From positions 1 to 10,876 of the forward strand of contig JAFVXS010000036.1 of NCBI GenBank assembly GCA_017501025.1: a stretch of DNA of 10,876 nucleotides. The letters are read 5' to 3'. The position numbers and the translations under genes are program-made. This document shows, in pieces, positions 4,919 through 10,876 of this stretch. The stretch is from Alistipes sp. GTDB taxonomy: Bacteria > Bacteroidota > Bacteroidia > Bacteroidales > Rikenellaceae. Positions within the stretch are counted from its first letter, which is position 1. Every line of letters begins with the position of its first letter. Below the pieces are notes generated by a model, which was given only the letters and a program-made list of their open reading frames with translations, did no database searches and had not been told where the DNA came from.

Positions 4919-5377
4919 ATGGGAAAGAAAAACGACCGTCTGAATCTTATCAGAAAAATTATTTCGGAGGAGTTGGTAGGCTCCCAGGAGGAACTTATCA
5001 AACACCTTGCAAGCTATGGTGTATGTGCTACACAAAGCACATTGTCGCGCGATTTTAAGGAGATAAATATCTCTAAAACTCCACACCGTGAGAAGGGTTA
5101 TATATATGTATTGCCTTCTAAAATCGGCTATACACACGATATCGCAACTTCGCGTTTGAGTGATGCTATCGAAGGCGTGAAGTATTCGGGCAATATGGCA
5201 GTTGTATCGACAAAGTCGGGCTATGCAAGTGCCGTAGGCGTTGTTATCGACAATATCAATGCACCGGAAATTCTCGGCACCATCGCCGGCGACAATGTCG
5301 TTATGATGGTTCTTAAAGAGGATATTGATTATAGCGTTATTGACGAGTTGCTGATTAAGGCATTCCCGGCAGTATAA
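4919..5377 (+). CDS. argR: Arginine repressor ArgR
   Basis: This 152-residue protein has the normal ArgR/AhrC length and order. The N-terminal winged helix-turn-helix contains SQEEL (22-26) and TQSTLSRDFKEI (38-49), the family's DNA-recognition signature. The C-terminal oligomerisation and arginine-binding domain contains the GTIAGD motif at 120-125. Members form hexamers and bind operators of arginine metabolism genes when L-arginine is present. Here the motif reads GDN rather than the usual GDD, so the second of the two tandem Asp residues (Asp128/Asp129 in E. coli) is Asn126; arginine binding could be altered. No arginine biosynthesis gene lies beside it, and it appears to be a single-gene unit ending at a strong hairpin. 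Confidence 0.93.
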   Translation: MGKKNDRLNLIRKIISEELVGSQEELIKHLASYGVCATQSTLSRDFKEINISKTPHREKGYIYVLPSKIGYTHDIATSRLSDAIEGVKYSGNMAVVSTKSGYASAVGVVIDNINAPEILGTIAGDNVVMMVLKEDIDYSVIDELLIKAFPAV

Positions 5378-5440
5378 CGGTCAGATAAAGCTGTTTTGCC
5401 GTTACACTCGCAATAAACGCCTAAACACATATCGATAAAG

Positions 5441-5471
5441 CAAGGGTGACTAAATCAATTAGTCACCCTTG
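5441..5471. terminator. Shared hairpin between convergent argR and the TrmH-family gene
   Basis: A perfect 13-bp stem, CAAGGGTGACTAA with TTAGTCACCCTTG, has a five-base loop. It lies 64 bp after the argR stop and 19 bp after the methyltransferase stop, so it probably ends both transcripts. The tails (TTATCTG on plus, CTTTATC on minus) are only moderately U-rich. Confidence 0.75.
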
Positions 5472-5489
5472 TTATCTGTTCCAGCCGAC

Positions 5490-6017
5490 CTATCGAAGTC
5501 CCTCGAAGAATTTCCACAGTACTACGCCGCCGGCGACCGAGACGTTGATTGAGTGTTTGGTGCCGACCTGCGGGATTTCGATTGCTCCGTCGCACGCATC
5601 GACAACCTCTTGTTCGACGCCAAGTACCTCGTTGCCAAACACAAGGGCATACTTTTTGTCAGACGATACCTCCAAATTGTTGAGCATCACAGCACCCTCA
5701 ACCTGCTCGATGGCAAGCACTTCGTAGTGTTCCGCTTTGAGCTGTTCGACTGCCTCCATTGTGGTTTTGCAGTATTGCCACTCGACCGTAAATTCGGCTC
5801 CGAGCGAACTCTTATGAATTTCGCGTGACGGAGGTGTGGCGGTGATTCCGCAAAGGATAATTCGCTCGATGGCAAAGGCATCCCCTGTGCGGAAAAATGC
5901 ACCCACATTTTGTGCCGAACGTACATTGTCAAGCACTACCGTAACCCCCATTTTAGGGGTCAAAGCAAACTCCTCGGCGGTTGGGCGACCCAACTCTGCG
6001 TTACTAATTTTTCTCAT
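5490..6017 (-). CDS. TrmH/SpoU-family RNA 2'-O-methyltransferase
   Basis: This 175-residue SPOUT-class protein has all three SpoU motifs. Motif 1 is LDNVRSAQNVGAFFRTGDAF (29-48), with the conserved Asn and Arg. Motif 2 is ALVFGNEVLGV (124-134). Motif 3 is IPQVGTKHSINVSVAGG (148-164), which builds the knotted S-adenosylmethionine site. Family members methylate ribose 2'-OH groups in tRNA or rRNA. There is no extra N-terminal RNA-binding domain, so it is a minimal form similar in size to TrmL or TrmH-like proteins. The exact target (tRNA position 18, tRNA position 34, or rRNA) cannot be read from the sequence. It converges on argR and is divergent from the exported-protein gene. Confidence 0.88.
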   Translation of the reverse strand: MRKISNAELGRPTAEEFALTPKMGVTVVLDNVRSAQNVGAFFRTGDAFAIERIILCGITATPPSREIHKSSLGAEFTVEWQYCKTTMEAVEQLKAEHYEVLAIEQVEGAVMLNNLEVSSDKKYALVFGNEVLGVEQEVVDACDGAIEIPQVGTKHSINVSVAGGVVLWKFFEGLR

Positions 6018-6033
6018 TTCGCTGAATTTAGGG

Positions 6034-6041
6034 CAAAAATA
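6034..6041 (-). promoter_or_regulatory. -7 box of the TrmH-family gene
   Basis: The minus strand reads TATTTTTG, a full TAnnTTTG match, 16 bp before the ATG at 6017. No TTTG is seen at -33. It faces away from the -7 box at 6064-6071. Confidence 0.55.
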
Positions 6042-6063
6042 CTAAAAAATGAAATATTTTACC

Positions 6064-6071
6064 TATTTTTG
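6064..6071 (+). promoter_or_regulatory. -7 box of the exported-protein/glnS unit
   Basis: TATTTTTG matches TAnnTTTG, 24 bp before the preferred ATG at 6096. Any longer reading frame starting at 5910 would begin upstream of this box, which favours the 6096 start. A -33 TTTG is not evident. Confidence 0.55.
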
Positions 6072-6095
6072 ACCGATATTTACTGCGTAAAAGAT

Positions 6096-7226
6096 ATGTA
6101 CGGAAGATTATTGCTCATTTTTGCCCTGTTGCTGTCGGCTTTTCCATTGCGGGCAGAGACAACGGCTGCGTTTTCAACACCATCGAAGACCGAGCCTAAA
6201 CAGGAGCGTATATATGTCGGGATAGGTTTTGGAGTCGATTTCGACAACGCCGAGTTTACGGGTAGCGGTTTGGGCGAGTCGCAGACGCTCTTCCGAGTTG
6301 CACTTATGCCTACGTTGTGTTACGAGTGGAACGACAAGCACACTATCGGCGTCGGTGCAAATATGCAGAAAAACTTTGGCTCGAAGAAGTTTGTGGATAG
6401 CATAGACCTGATAGCGTACTATCACTACAACGCCTCGAAATACTCGGTATGGGCAGGTTGTTTTGGTCGCAACAGCCTGATTGGAGGCTATTCCAGAGCA
6501 TTTTTCACGAACGCCTATCTTGCAACAAAGAGCGTTGTGCAGGGTACTGCTTTTCAGTATCGCAACGGCAAGAATCTCTTTGAGTTTGCAATCGATTGGG
6601 ACGGACTCTACTCGGAGGCTACGCGTGAGAAGTTTCGGATTATGGCGGCAGGCGAGGGCTCATTTGCTCGCGTGATGTATGCGGGTGCGGCTCTGTCGGT
6701 GCAGCACTATGCCAACAAGTCGATATTCGAGGGCAATGTAGTCGATAATATCCTTGTCAATCCGTATATAGGCGTAAGATTTAAGGCATTTTTCGATTTT
6801 GACATCCGTTTGAGCTATCTGCAATCGTTGCAGCGTGACCGCCAGAGCGATGCGGGTTGGCTGACTCCGCAGGGTGGCGAATTGGATGTGCGTTTTTCGC
6901 GATGGGGCGTATTTATCGAGAACAGCCTCTATTTCGGTGGTAACCTTATGCCGTTGTATTATACAGCCGGTAAGGATGGTCTGATTTACGGTGACGACCT
7001 CTATACGGGTGACCCGTTCTATGGAACAACTCACGACATATACAACCGCACGTCGATAGGCTATATCTCTCCGTTGCGACTTTGGCACGATAGAATCGGC
7101 ATAAAGGCACAAGTGGATTTGATGTATGACGGCACACGTCTCTATACACAACAGATGATTAGCCTCTCGGTGAATATCGCACCGACAATATACGACAAAC
7201 AGAGATATCAAAGTAGAAAGAGATAA
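6096..7226 (+). CDS. Exported protein of unknown function, probable outer-membrane beta-barrel
   Basis: I chose the ATG at 6096 because it begins a clean signal peptide (MYGRLLLIFALLLSAFPLRA, then ETT); the open frame upstream overlaps the divergent methyltransferase gene and carries no signal. The 376-residue product has many stretches of alternating hydrophobic and polar residues rich in Tyr, Phe and Gly (for example IYVGIGFGVDFDNAEF near the mature N-terminus and IGVRFKAFFDFDIRLSYL in the middle), as in transmembrane beta-strands. It ends in the basic sequence YQSRKR rather than the terminal aromatic residue typical of BAM substrates, so the last strand may lie a little before the end (TQQMISLSVNIAP). 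I recognise no family. glnS starts 20 bp downstream with no visible promoter between, so the two are probably co-transcribed. Confidence 0.85.
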   Translation: MYGRLLLIFALLLSAFPLRAETTAAFSTPSKTEPKQERIYVGIGFGVDFDNAEFTGSGLGESQTLFRVALMPTLCYEWNDKHTIGVGANMQKNFGSKKFVDSIDLIAYYHYNASKYSVWAGCFGRNSLIGGYSRAFFTNAYLATKSVVQGTAFQYRNGKNLFEFAIDWDGLYSEATREKFRIMAAGEGSFARVMYAGAALSVQHYANKSIFEGNVVDNILVNPYIGVRFKAFFDFDIRLSYLQSLQRDRQSDAGWLTPQGGELDVRFSRWGVFIENSLYFGGNLMPLYYTAGKDGLIYGDDLYTGDPFYGTTHDIYNRTSIGYISPLRLWHDRIGIKAQVDLMYDGTRLYTQQMISLSVNIAPTIYDKQRYQSRKR

Positions 7227-7246
7227 AAACATCATAAAACAAAACT

Positions 7247-8926
7247 ATGGCAACGGAAAACATCGAAGTTAAAGAGAGAGCATTGAACTTTCTCGAAGAG
7301 ATTATCGAGGAGAGTATGGCAAAGGGCGAAAAACGTGTTCAGACACGATTTCCACCGGAGCCAAACGGCTATCTGCATATTGGTCACGCAAAGAGTATCT
7401 GCATCAATTTCGGATTGGCACAACGTTACGGCGGACTCTGCAATCTCCGTTTTGACGATACCAACCCTGTAAAGGAGGATGTCGAGTATGTCGATTCCAT
7501 CAAGCGTGATATCAAGTGGTTGGGTTTTGATTGGGCCGAGGAGCGTTATGCTTCGGACTACTTCGATCAGCTCTATGAGTGGGCTATTGTCCTTATCAAG
7601 AAGGGTTTGGCGTATGTTGATGACCAGACCCAGGAGCAGATTCGTGAAAATCGCGGAACGGTAGCCGAGCCGGGAAAACCATCGCCATATCGTGATAGAA
7701 GCGTTGAAGAGAACCTCGATTTGTTCGAGCGTATGCGTGCAGGCGAGTTCGAGGATGGTGCAAAGGTGTTGCGTGCCAAGATTGATATGGCTCATCCGAA
7801 TATGTTGTTCCGTGACCCGATTATGTATCGTATAATCCACGCCGAGCACCATCGTACGGGCAATAAGTGGTGTATATATCCGATGTATGACTATGCTCAC
7901 GGACAGAGCGACTCGATTGAGCGTATCACACACTCGATTTGTACGTTGGAGTTCGATGTTCACCGTCCATTGTACGATTGGTTTATCGCTGCGTTGGATA
8001 TCTTCCCTTCGCACCAATACGAGTTTGCCCGTCTTAATCTGACATATACTATGATGTCGAAGCGTAACCTGCTCAAATTGGTTAAGGAGGGTGCTGTAAT
8101 GGGTTGGGACGACCCTCGAATGCCGACAATCTGTGCGTTGCGTCGTAAGGGCTATACCCCTGCTTCGGTGCGTGCTTTTGCCGAGATGGTGGGTGTCGCA
8201 AAGCGTGACAACGTAATCGACCTCGGCAAGATGGAGTACTGCGTTCGCGAGGATTTGAACAAGGTTGCCGAGCGTCGTATGGCTGTCCTCAATCCGTTGA
8301 AGGTCGTTATCACCAATTGGGAGGAGGGTAAGGTCGAGATGCGTCGTGCTGTAAATAATCCGGAGGATGAGGCAGCAGGTATGCGTGATGTGCCATTCTC
8401 GAAGGTTATATATATCGAGCGTGACGACTTTATGGAGAACCCTCCAAAGAAGTATTTCCGTTTGTCGCCGGGTGGAGAGGTACGTCTGCGTTATTCGTAC
8501 CTTATCAAGTGCGAAGAGGTTATCAAAGATGCGGAGGGCAATATCGTAGAGTTGCACTGTACGTACGACACACTCTCGGGCGAAGGCTCGTCAAGCGATG
8601 GTCGTCGCGTAAAGGGTGTTATCCATTGGGTTTCGGCAGAACACGCTGTCGAGGCGGAGATTCGACTCTTCAACCCGCTCTTCAAGACCGAGGATCCATT
8701 CGATACATCGGAGGGTCAGCTCTCGTGGGAGGATAACCTCAACCCTGAATCGTTGATTGTAACGAAGGGATATCTCGAACCTGCATTGGCTGCGGCAAAG
8801 GTGGGCGAGACCTTCCAATTCGAGCGTGTGGGATACTTCTGTGTCGATACCGATTCGGTGGATGGAAAGATGGTATTCAACCGCACCGTAACGCTCAAAG
8901 ATTCGTGGGCAAAAATTAACAAATAG
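7247..8926 (+). CDS. glnS: Glutaminyl-tRNA synthetase (GlnRS)
   Basis: GlnRS charges tRNA-Gln with glutamine using ATP in the cytoplasm. The 559 residues match the usual length (E. coli 554). The class I signatures are clear: PPEPNGYLHIGHAKS at 36-50 (HIGH at 44-47) and MMSKRN at 269-274, the KMSKS-type loop. The segment LRFDDTNPVKEDVEYV is characteristic of GlnRS and separates it from bacterial GluRS. The C-terminal third (from about residue 340) is the beta-barrel anticodon-binding region typical of eukaryote-derived GlnRS, including LSPGGEVRLRYSYLIKCEEV. A direct GlnRS means that the organism need not depend on GatCAB for Gln-tRNA. It follows the exported-protein gene by 20 bp and precedes RNase P RNA by about 58 bp. 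Confidence 0.97.
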   Translation: MATENIEVKERALNFLEEIIEESMAKGEKRVQTRFPPEPNGYLHIGHAKSICINFGLAQRYGGLCNLRFDDTNPVKEDVEYVDSIKRDIKWLGFDWAEERYASDYFDQLYEWAIVLIKKGLAYVDDQTQEQIRENRGTVAEPGKPSPYRDRSVEENLDLFERMRAGEFEDGAKVLRAKIDMAHPNMLFRDPIMYRIIHAEHHRTGNKWCIYPMYDYAHGQSDSIERITHSICTLEFDVHRPLYDWFIAALDIFPSHQYEFARLNLTYTMMSKRNLLKLVKEGAVMGWDDPRMPTICALRRKGYTPASVRAFAEMVGVAKRDNVIDLGKMEYCVREDLNKVAERRMAVLNPLKVVITNWEEGKVEMRRAVNNPEDEAAGMRDVPFSKVIYIERDDFMENPPKKYFRLSPGGEVRLRYSYLIKCEEVIKDAEGNIVELHCTYDTLSGEGSSSDGRRVKGVIHWVSAEHAVEAEIRLFNPLFKTEDPFDTSEGQLSWEDNLNPESLIVTKGYLEPALAAAKVGETFQFERVGYFCVDTDSVDGKMVFNRTVTLKDSWAKINK

Positions 8927-8938
8927 TAGCGTGCAAGG

Positions 8939-8965
8939 GGAGTGGACTGCGAAGTGCTCCGCTCC
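8939..8965 (+). other. Hairpin between glnS and rnpB
   Basis: GGAGTGGA (8939-8946) pairs with TCCGCTCC (8958-8965, one wobble) around a 11-base interior that can pair further. No T run follows, so it is a poor terminator. It may be a processing or mRNA-stabilising structure if rnpB is made by read-through from glnS. Confidence 0.45.
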
Positions 8966-8984
8966 TCGATAAGCACTGCATACA

Positions 8985-9328
8985 ATAAGCAGATTCGGTT
9001 CATCGCTGCTCCACAGGAGGAGAGGAAAGTCCGAGCAACGTAGAGCACCGTGCAAGTTAACGGCTTGATGTTCGTGAGGGCATAGTAGCGTAACAGAAAA
9101 GAACCGCCATCCGTCGGGTGGTAAGGGTGAAAAGGCGGGGTAAGAGCCCACCGCGAGGGCAGCAATGTCACTCGGCAGTACGTCTTACGGGTTGCAAGGT
9201 CGTGTATATCGACAATTAAGGGTTGCTCGCCCAATGTCGAGGGGTAGACCGCTTGAAGCGGCAGGTGACTGCCGTTGTAGATAAATGATGAACTAAAACA
9301 GAACTCGGCTTACGGAATCTGCTTACGC
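8985..9328 (+). ncRNA. rnpB: RNase P RNA (catalytic RNA, type A)
   Basis: This is the ribozyme subunit that removes 5' leaders from pre-tRNAs. Conserved blocks appear in order: GAGGAAAGTCCG (9022-9033, the 5' strand of P4), ACAGAAAA (9092-9099), AAGGGTGAAAAGG (9123-9135), GGTAAGAGCCCACCG (9139-9153), GGTAGACCGCTTGA (9243-9256), AGATAAATGATGA (9279-9291, the 3' strand of P4), and ACAGAACTCGGCTTA (9298-9312). The ends pair as P1: AAGCAGATTC (8987-8996) with GAATCTGCTT (9315-9324). The exact 5' and 3' ends are estimated from P1. No TAnnTTTG promoter box is visible between glnS and this gene. A strong hairpin follows directly. Confidence 0.95.
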
Positions 9329-9329
9329 A

Positions 9330-9362
9330 AAGAGAGGACTTTGGGTGACCAAAATCCTCTCT
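9330..9362. terminator. Terminator of rnpB, possibly shared with the skp unit
   Basis: AAGAGAGGA (9330-9338) pairs with TCCTCTCT (9355-9362), and TTTGG pairs with CCAAA (9340-9344 and 9349-9353) around a GTGA loop, with one internal mismatch. On the plus strand it runs into TATTATATAAAT. The convergent skp unit stops at 9385, so the same hairpin may end it on the minus strand. Confidence 0.8.
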
Positions 9363-9384
9363 TATTATATAAATAGGTGTCAGC

Positions 9385-9924
9385 CTATTTTGCAGGTGCC
9401 TCGGCAGGAGCCTCGGTGATACCCAACTCCTTGCGAACTGCCGGAGCAAGGTCAATCATTGCAGCTGCATCGAAATAGGACATTGTAGGGAATGCTGTAT
9501 CGAATACTGCGAGATAACCACCGGCCTTTGCAACCTTCTCGATAGCCTTTGTAAGTTTATCCTGAATAGGTGTAAGCAACTCCTGCTGTTTCTTCTGGAA
9601 ATCCTGCTGTGCATACTGCTGGAACTGCTGATAACGCTCCTGCAACTGCTGCAACTCCTGCTGCTTCATCTGCTTTACGGCCGACGACATTGTAGCCTGA
9701 CCCTTCTCGAACTCGGCATATTTGTTGTTGAATTCAACCTGAATTTGCTCGATTTGCTCCTGCAACTCCTTGCTGAATGCTTCGAGGTTGGTATTCATCT
9801 CCTTGGTTTCAGGCATTACTGTAAGTACTTCCTGCGAATTGATGCGTGCGAACTTCTGTGCATAGAGTGTTGTCGAAGAGAGAACGGCAGCAACTACGAG
9901 GGCTAGTTTAAGAATGTTTTTCAT
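9385..9924 (-). CDS. Skp/OmpH-family periplasmic chaperone, second copy of the pair
   Basis: This 179-residue protein has a signal peptide (residues 1-22, cleavage after YA before QKF). A long Gln/Glu/Lys-rich coiled coil spans about 48-120, which in Skp forms the tentacles of a trimer that holds unfolded outer-membrane proteins. The flanking strands (KFARINSQEVL near the start, GYLAVFDTA near 136-144) form the trimer body. The Ala/Pro/Glu-rich tail (EAPAEAPAK) looks unstructured. It is the last gene of the bamA-skp-skp series, 38 bp after its paralogue, so it probably serves outer-membrane protein delivery to the BAM complex. The two Skp-like proteins differ clearly in sequence, so they are not a recent duplication. 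Confidence 0.9.
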   Translation of the reverse strand: MKNILKLALVVAAVLSSTTLYAQKFARINSQEVLTVMPETKEMNTNLEAFSKELQEQIEQIQVEFNNKYAEFEKGQATMSSAVKQMKQQELQQLQERYQQFQQYAQQDFQKKQQELLTPIQDKLTKAIEKVAKAGGYLAVFDTAFPTMSYFDAAAMIDLAPAVRKELGITEAPAEAPAK

Positions 9925-9962
9925 ACGTTTTTCTGTTTTGTTTTTAATTATTTTTTGTTTGT

Positions 9963-10472
9963 CTATTTACTCAAAATTGCGATGATTTGCTGGGTATGGT
10001 CGGCAGCAGCCGAATTGTATAGCAACGATGCGTTCGATGCCTTGTCGAGGACGATATCCACGCCATTCTGCTTGGCATACTCCTCGATTGCAGCAAATAC
10101 ACGACGCTGTATAGGCTGAATAAGTTCGATGCGGCGTTTCATCATTACGCCATCTGTGCCGAAAATCGACTCCTGATAGGTTGTTGCACTACGCTCCAAT
10201 GCCAAAATCTCCTGTTCGCGACGAGTACGCTCGCTCTGTGGCAACTGTGCCTTCTGCTGCGTATAGGTGTTATACAACTTCTCGATATTTGCAAATTTTG
10301 CATCTACTGCCGCCTGATAATCTTTCGACTCCTTGTCGAGTGTTGCGAGTGCAGTGTTGTAATCTGCTATCGAGCGGAAAACTTTTTCGCTATCGACAAC
10401 AATACTCTTTTGTGCTACTGCGTAGCCTATGCTCAATAGTGCGATGGTCGCTGCCAAAAATAGTCGTTTCAT
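9963..10472 (-). CDS. Skp/OmpH-family periplasmic chaperone, first copy of the pair
   Basis: This 169-residue protein has a signal peptide (residues 1-20, cleavage after AVA before QKS). The mature start SIVVDSEKVFRSIADY is the first Skp body strand and helix. A charged, Gln-rich coiled coil follows to about residue 110, then the body strand GVDIVLDKASNASLLYNS typical of OmpH-like proteins. It is expected to be a periplasmic holdase for outer-membrane proteins. It lies 71 bp downstream of bamA on the same strand; a weak GAGTAA/TTACTC hairpin (10523-10537) sits in that gap and might tune expression but lacks a strong T run. Confidence 0.9.
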   Translation of the reverse strand: MKRLFLAATIALLSIGYAVAQKSIVVDSEKVFRSIADYNTALATLDKESKDYQAAVDAKFANIEKLYNTYTQQKAQLPQSERTRREQEILALERSATTYQESIFGTDGVMMKRRIELIQPIQRRVFAAIEEYAKQNGVDIVLDKASNASLLYNSAAADHTQQIIAILSK

Positions 10473-10543
10473 AACTTTTCTCTTTTAGTGTTTGTGTTAT
10501 GGACCTCAAAATTTCTGCCAAAGAGTAATTTTTACTCGTTCGA

Positions 10544-10876
10544 TTAGAAGTTCTGACCAATCACGAAGTGGAATTGGCTGCCACTACGCTCCGAACTTCC
10601 TGCCGGTGGATCGAATCCGTAACCCCAGTCGATACCCAACATACCTACGATAGGCAGATACAATCGAATACCGAGACCGGCCGAACGCTTAACCTTGAAT
10701 GGTGAAAACTCTTTCCACGACGAGAATCCGTTACCGGCCTCCAAGAAACCGAGTACGTAGATTTGCGACGATGGTTTGAGAATTACAGGGTAGCGCAACT
10801 CCAATGTATATTTATTATAGCCGATAGAGTAGCGGTCGGTAATAGGGTCCAAATCGCCATCTTCGTAACCACGCAA
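10544..10876 (-). CDS. bamA: BamA outer-membrane assembly factor, C-terminal fragment (runs off the window)
   Basis: Only the last 110 codons are present. The fragment opens with LRGYEDGD, matching the conserved RGF/RGY motif of loop L6 in the Omp85 barrel. The strands that follow (YTLELRYPV, IYVLGFLEAGNGF, SAGLGIRLYLPIVGMLGIDWGYGFD) and the terminal FHFVIGQNF with a C-terminal Phe are typical of BamA. BamA inserts beta-barrel proteins into the outer membrane. The order bamA then two Skp-like genes is common in Bacteroidota and supports the call over other Omp85 proteins. The first codon in the window (TTG, Leu) is internal, not a start. Confidence 0.92.
   Translation of the reverse strand: MRGYEDGDLDPITDRYSIGYNKYTLELRYPVILKPSSQIYVLGFLEAGNGFSSWKEFSPFKVKRSAGLGIRLYLPIVGMLGIDWGYGFDPPAGSSERSGSQFHFVIGQNF

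Noticed and set aside
5910..6095. Upstream extension of the exported-protein frame to an ATG at 5910
   Set aside because: It overlaps the divergent methyltransferase gene, precedes the -7 box at 6064-6071 and would bury the signal peptide that starts at 6096.
7232..8557. 441-codon open frame on the minus strand across glnS
   Set aside because: It is fully antisense to an unmistakable GlnRS gene, has no promoter or family motif, and its His/Thr/Leu/Arg-rich composition is that of a shadow frame.
8716..9234. Minus-strand open frames over the end of glnS and RNase P RNA
   Set aside because: They are antisense to a conserved protein gene and to a highly conserved catalytic RNA, with no domain signature.
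10523..10537. Terminator between bamA and the first skp gene
   Set aside because: The 6-bp A/T-rich stem is weak and is followed by only three T, so read-through into the skp genes is more likely.

Overview
The window looks like a chromosomal segment of a member of the Bacteroidales, most likely an Alistipes/Rikenellaceae-type gut organism (inference). The support is: promoters of the Bacteroidota form (TTTG, a gap of about 19-21, then TAnnTTTG) in front of several genes; starts almost without Shine-Dalgarno sequences; tRNA genes with no encoded CCA; a NagB/PIG-L fusion protein; and a bamA-skp-skp cluster.

Layout, left to right. 1-1373 (minus): a two-gene envelope unit, a lipoprotein with a His/Tyr/Trp/Gly-rich body followed 45 bp later by the N-terminus of an OMPP1/FadL-like outer-membrane protein that leaves the window. 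1611-1697 (plus): tRNA-Ser(CGA) with its own promoter. 1690-2277: gene-free, with a 258-bp set of tiled inverted repeats that begins inside the tRNA 3' end, a small hairpin, a 120-bp element with imperfect terminal inverted repeats, and the terminator of the next gene. 2278-4212 (minus): the 644-residue NagB-like/PIG-L fusion. 4213-4719: gene-free, with a duplicated module (9-bp tandem repeats plus a 56-58-bp element) and a second tRNA-linked inverted-repeat structure. 4720-4794 (minus): tRNA-Val(TAC). 4919-5377 (plus): argR, convergent with a TrmH-type RNA methyltransferase (5490-6017, minus) and sharing a strong hairpin with it. 6096-8926 (plus): an unrecognised exported, probable beta-barrel protein, then glnS 20 bp downstream, then RNase P RNA (about 8985-9328) and its terminator. 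9385-10876 (minus): the end of bamA followed by two Skp/OmpH-like chaperone genes.

Functional themes are translation and RNA processing (two tRNAs, GlnRS, RNase P RNA, RNA methyltransferase) and envelope assembly (BamA, two Skp-like chaperones, lipoprotein, FadL-like protein, exported protein). Every protein-coding gene except the partial ones at the edges appears intact.

The most unusual signal is non-coding. Each of the two tRNA genes is followed by a perfect 18-19-bp inverted repeat enclosing two facing terminator hairpins whose T-tract and A-tract can pair with each other. At tRNA-Ser this structure sits inside a larger fold whose outermost arm copies the tRNA acceptor end. I do not recognise this arrangement as a described element. 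A second point is that the NagB domain of the fusion has Asn and Gln where deaminases have catalytic Asp and His.
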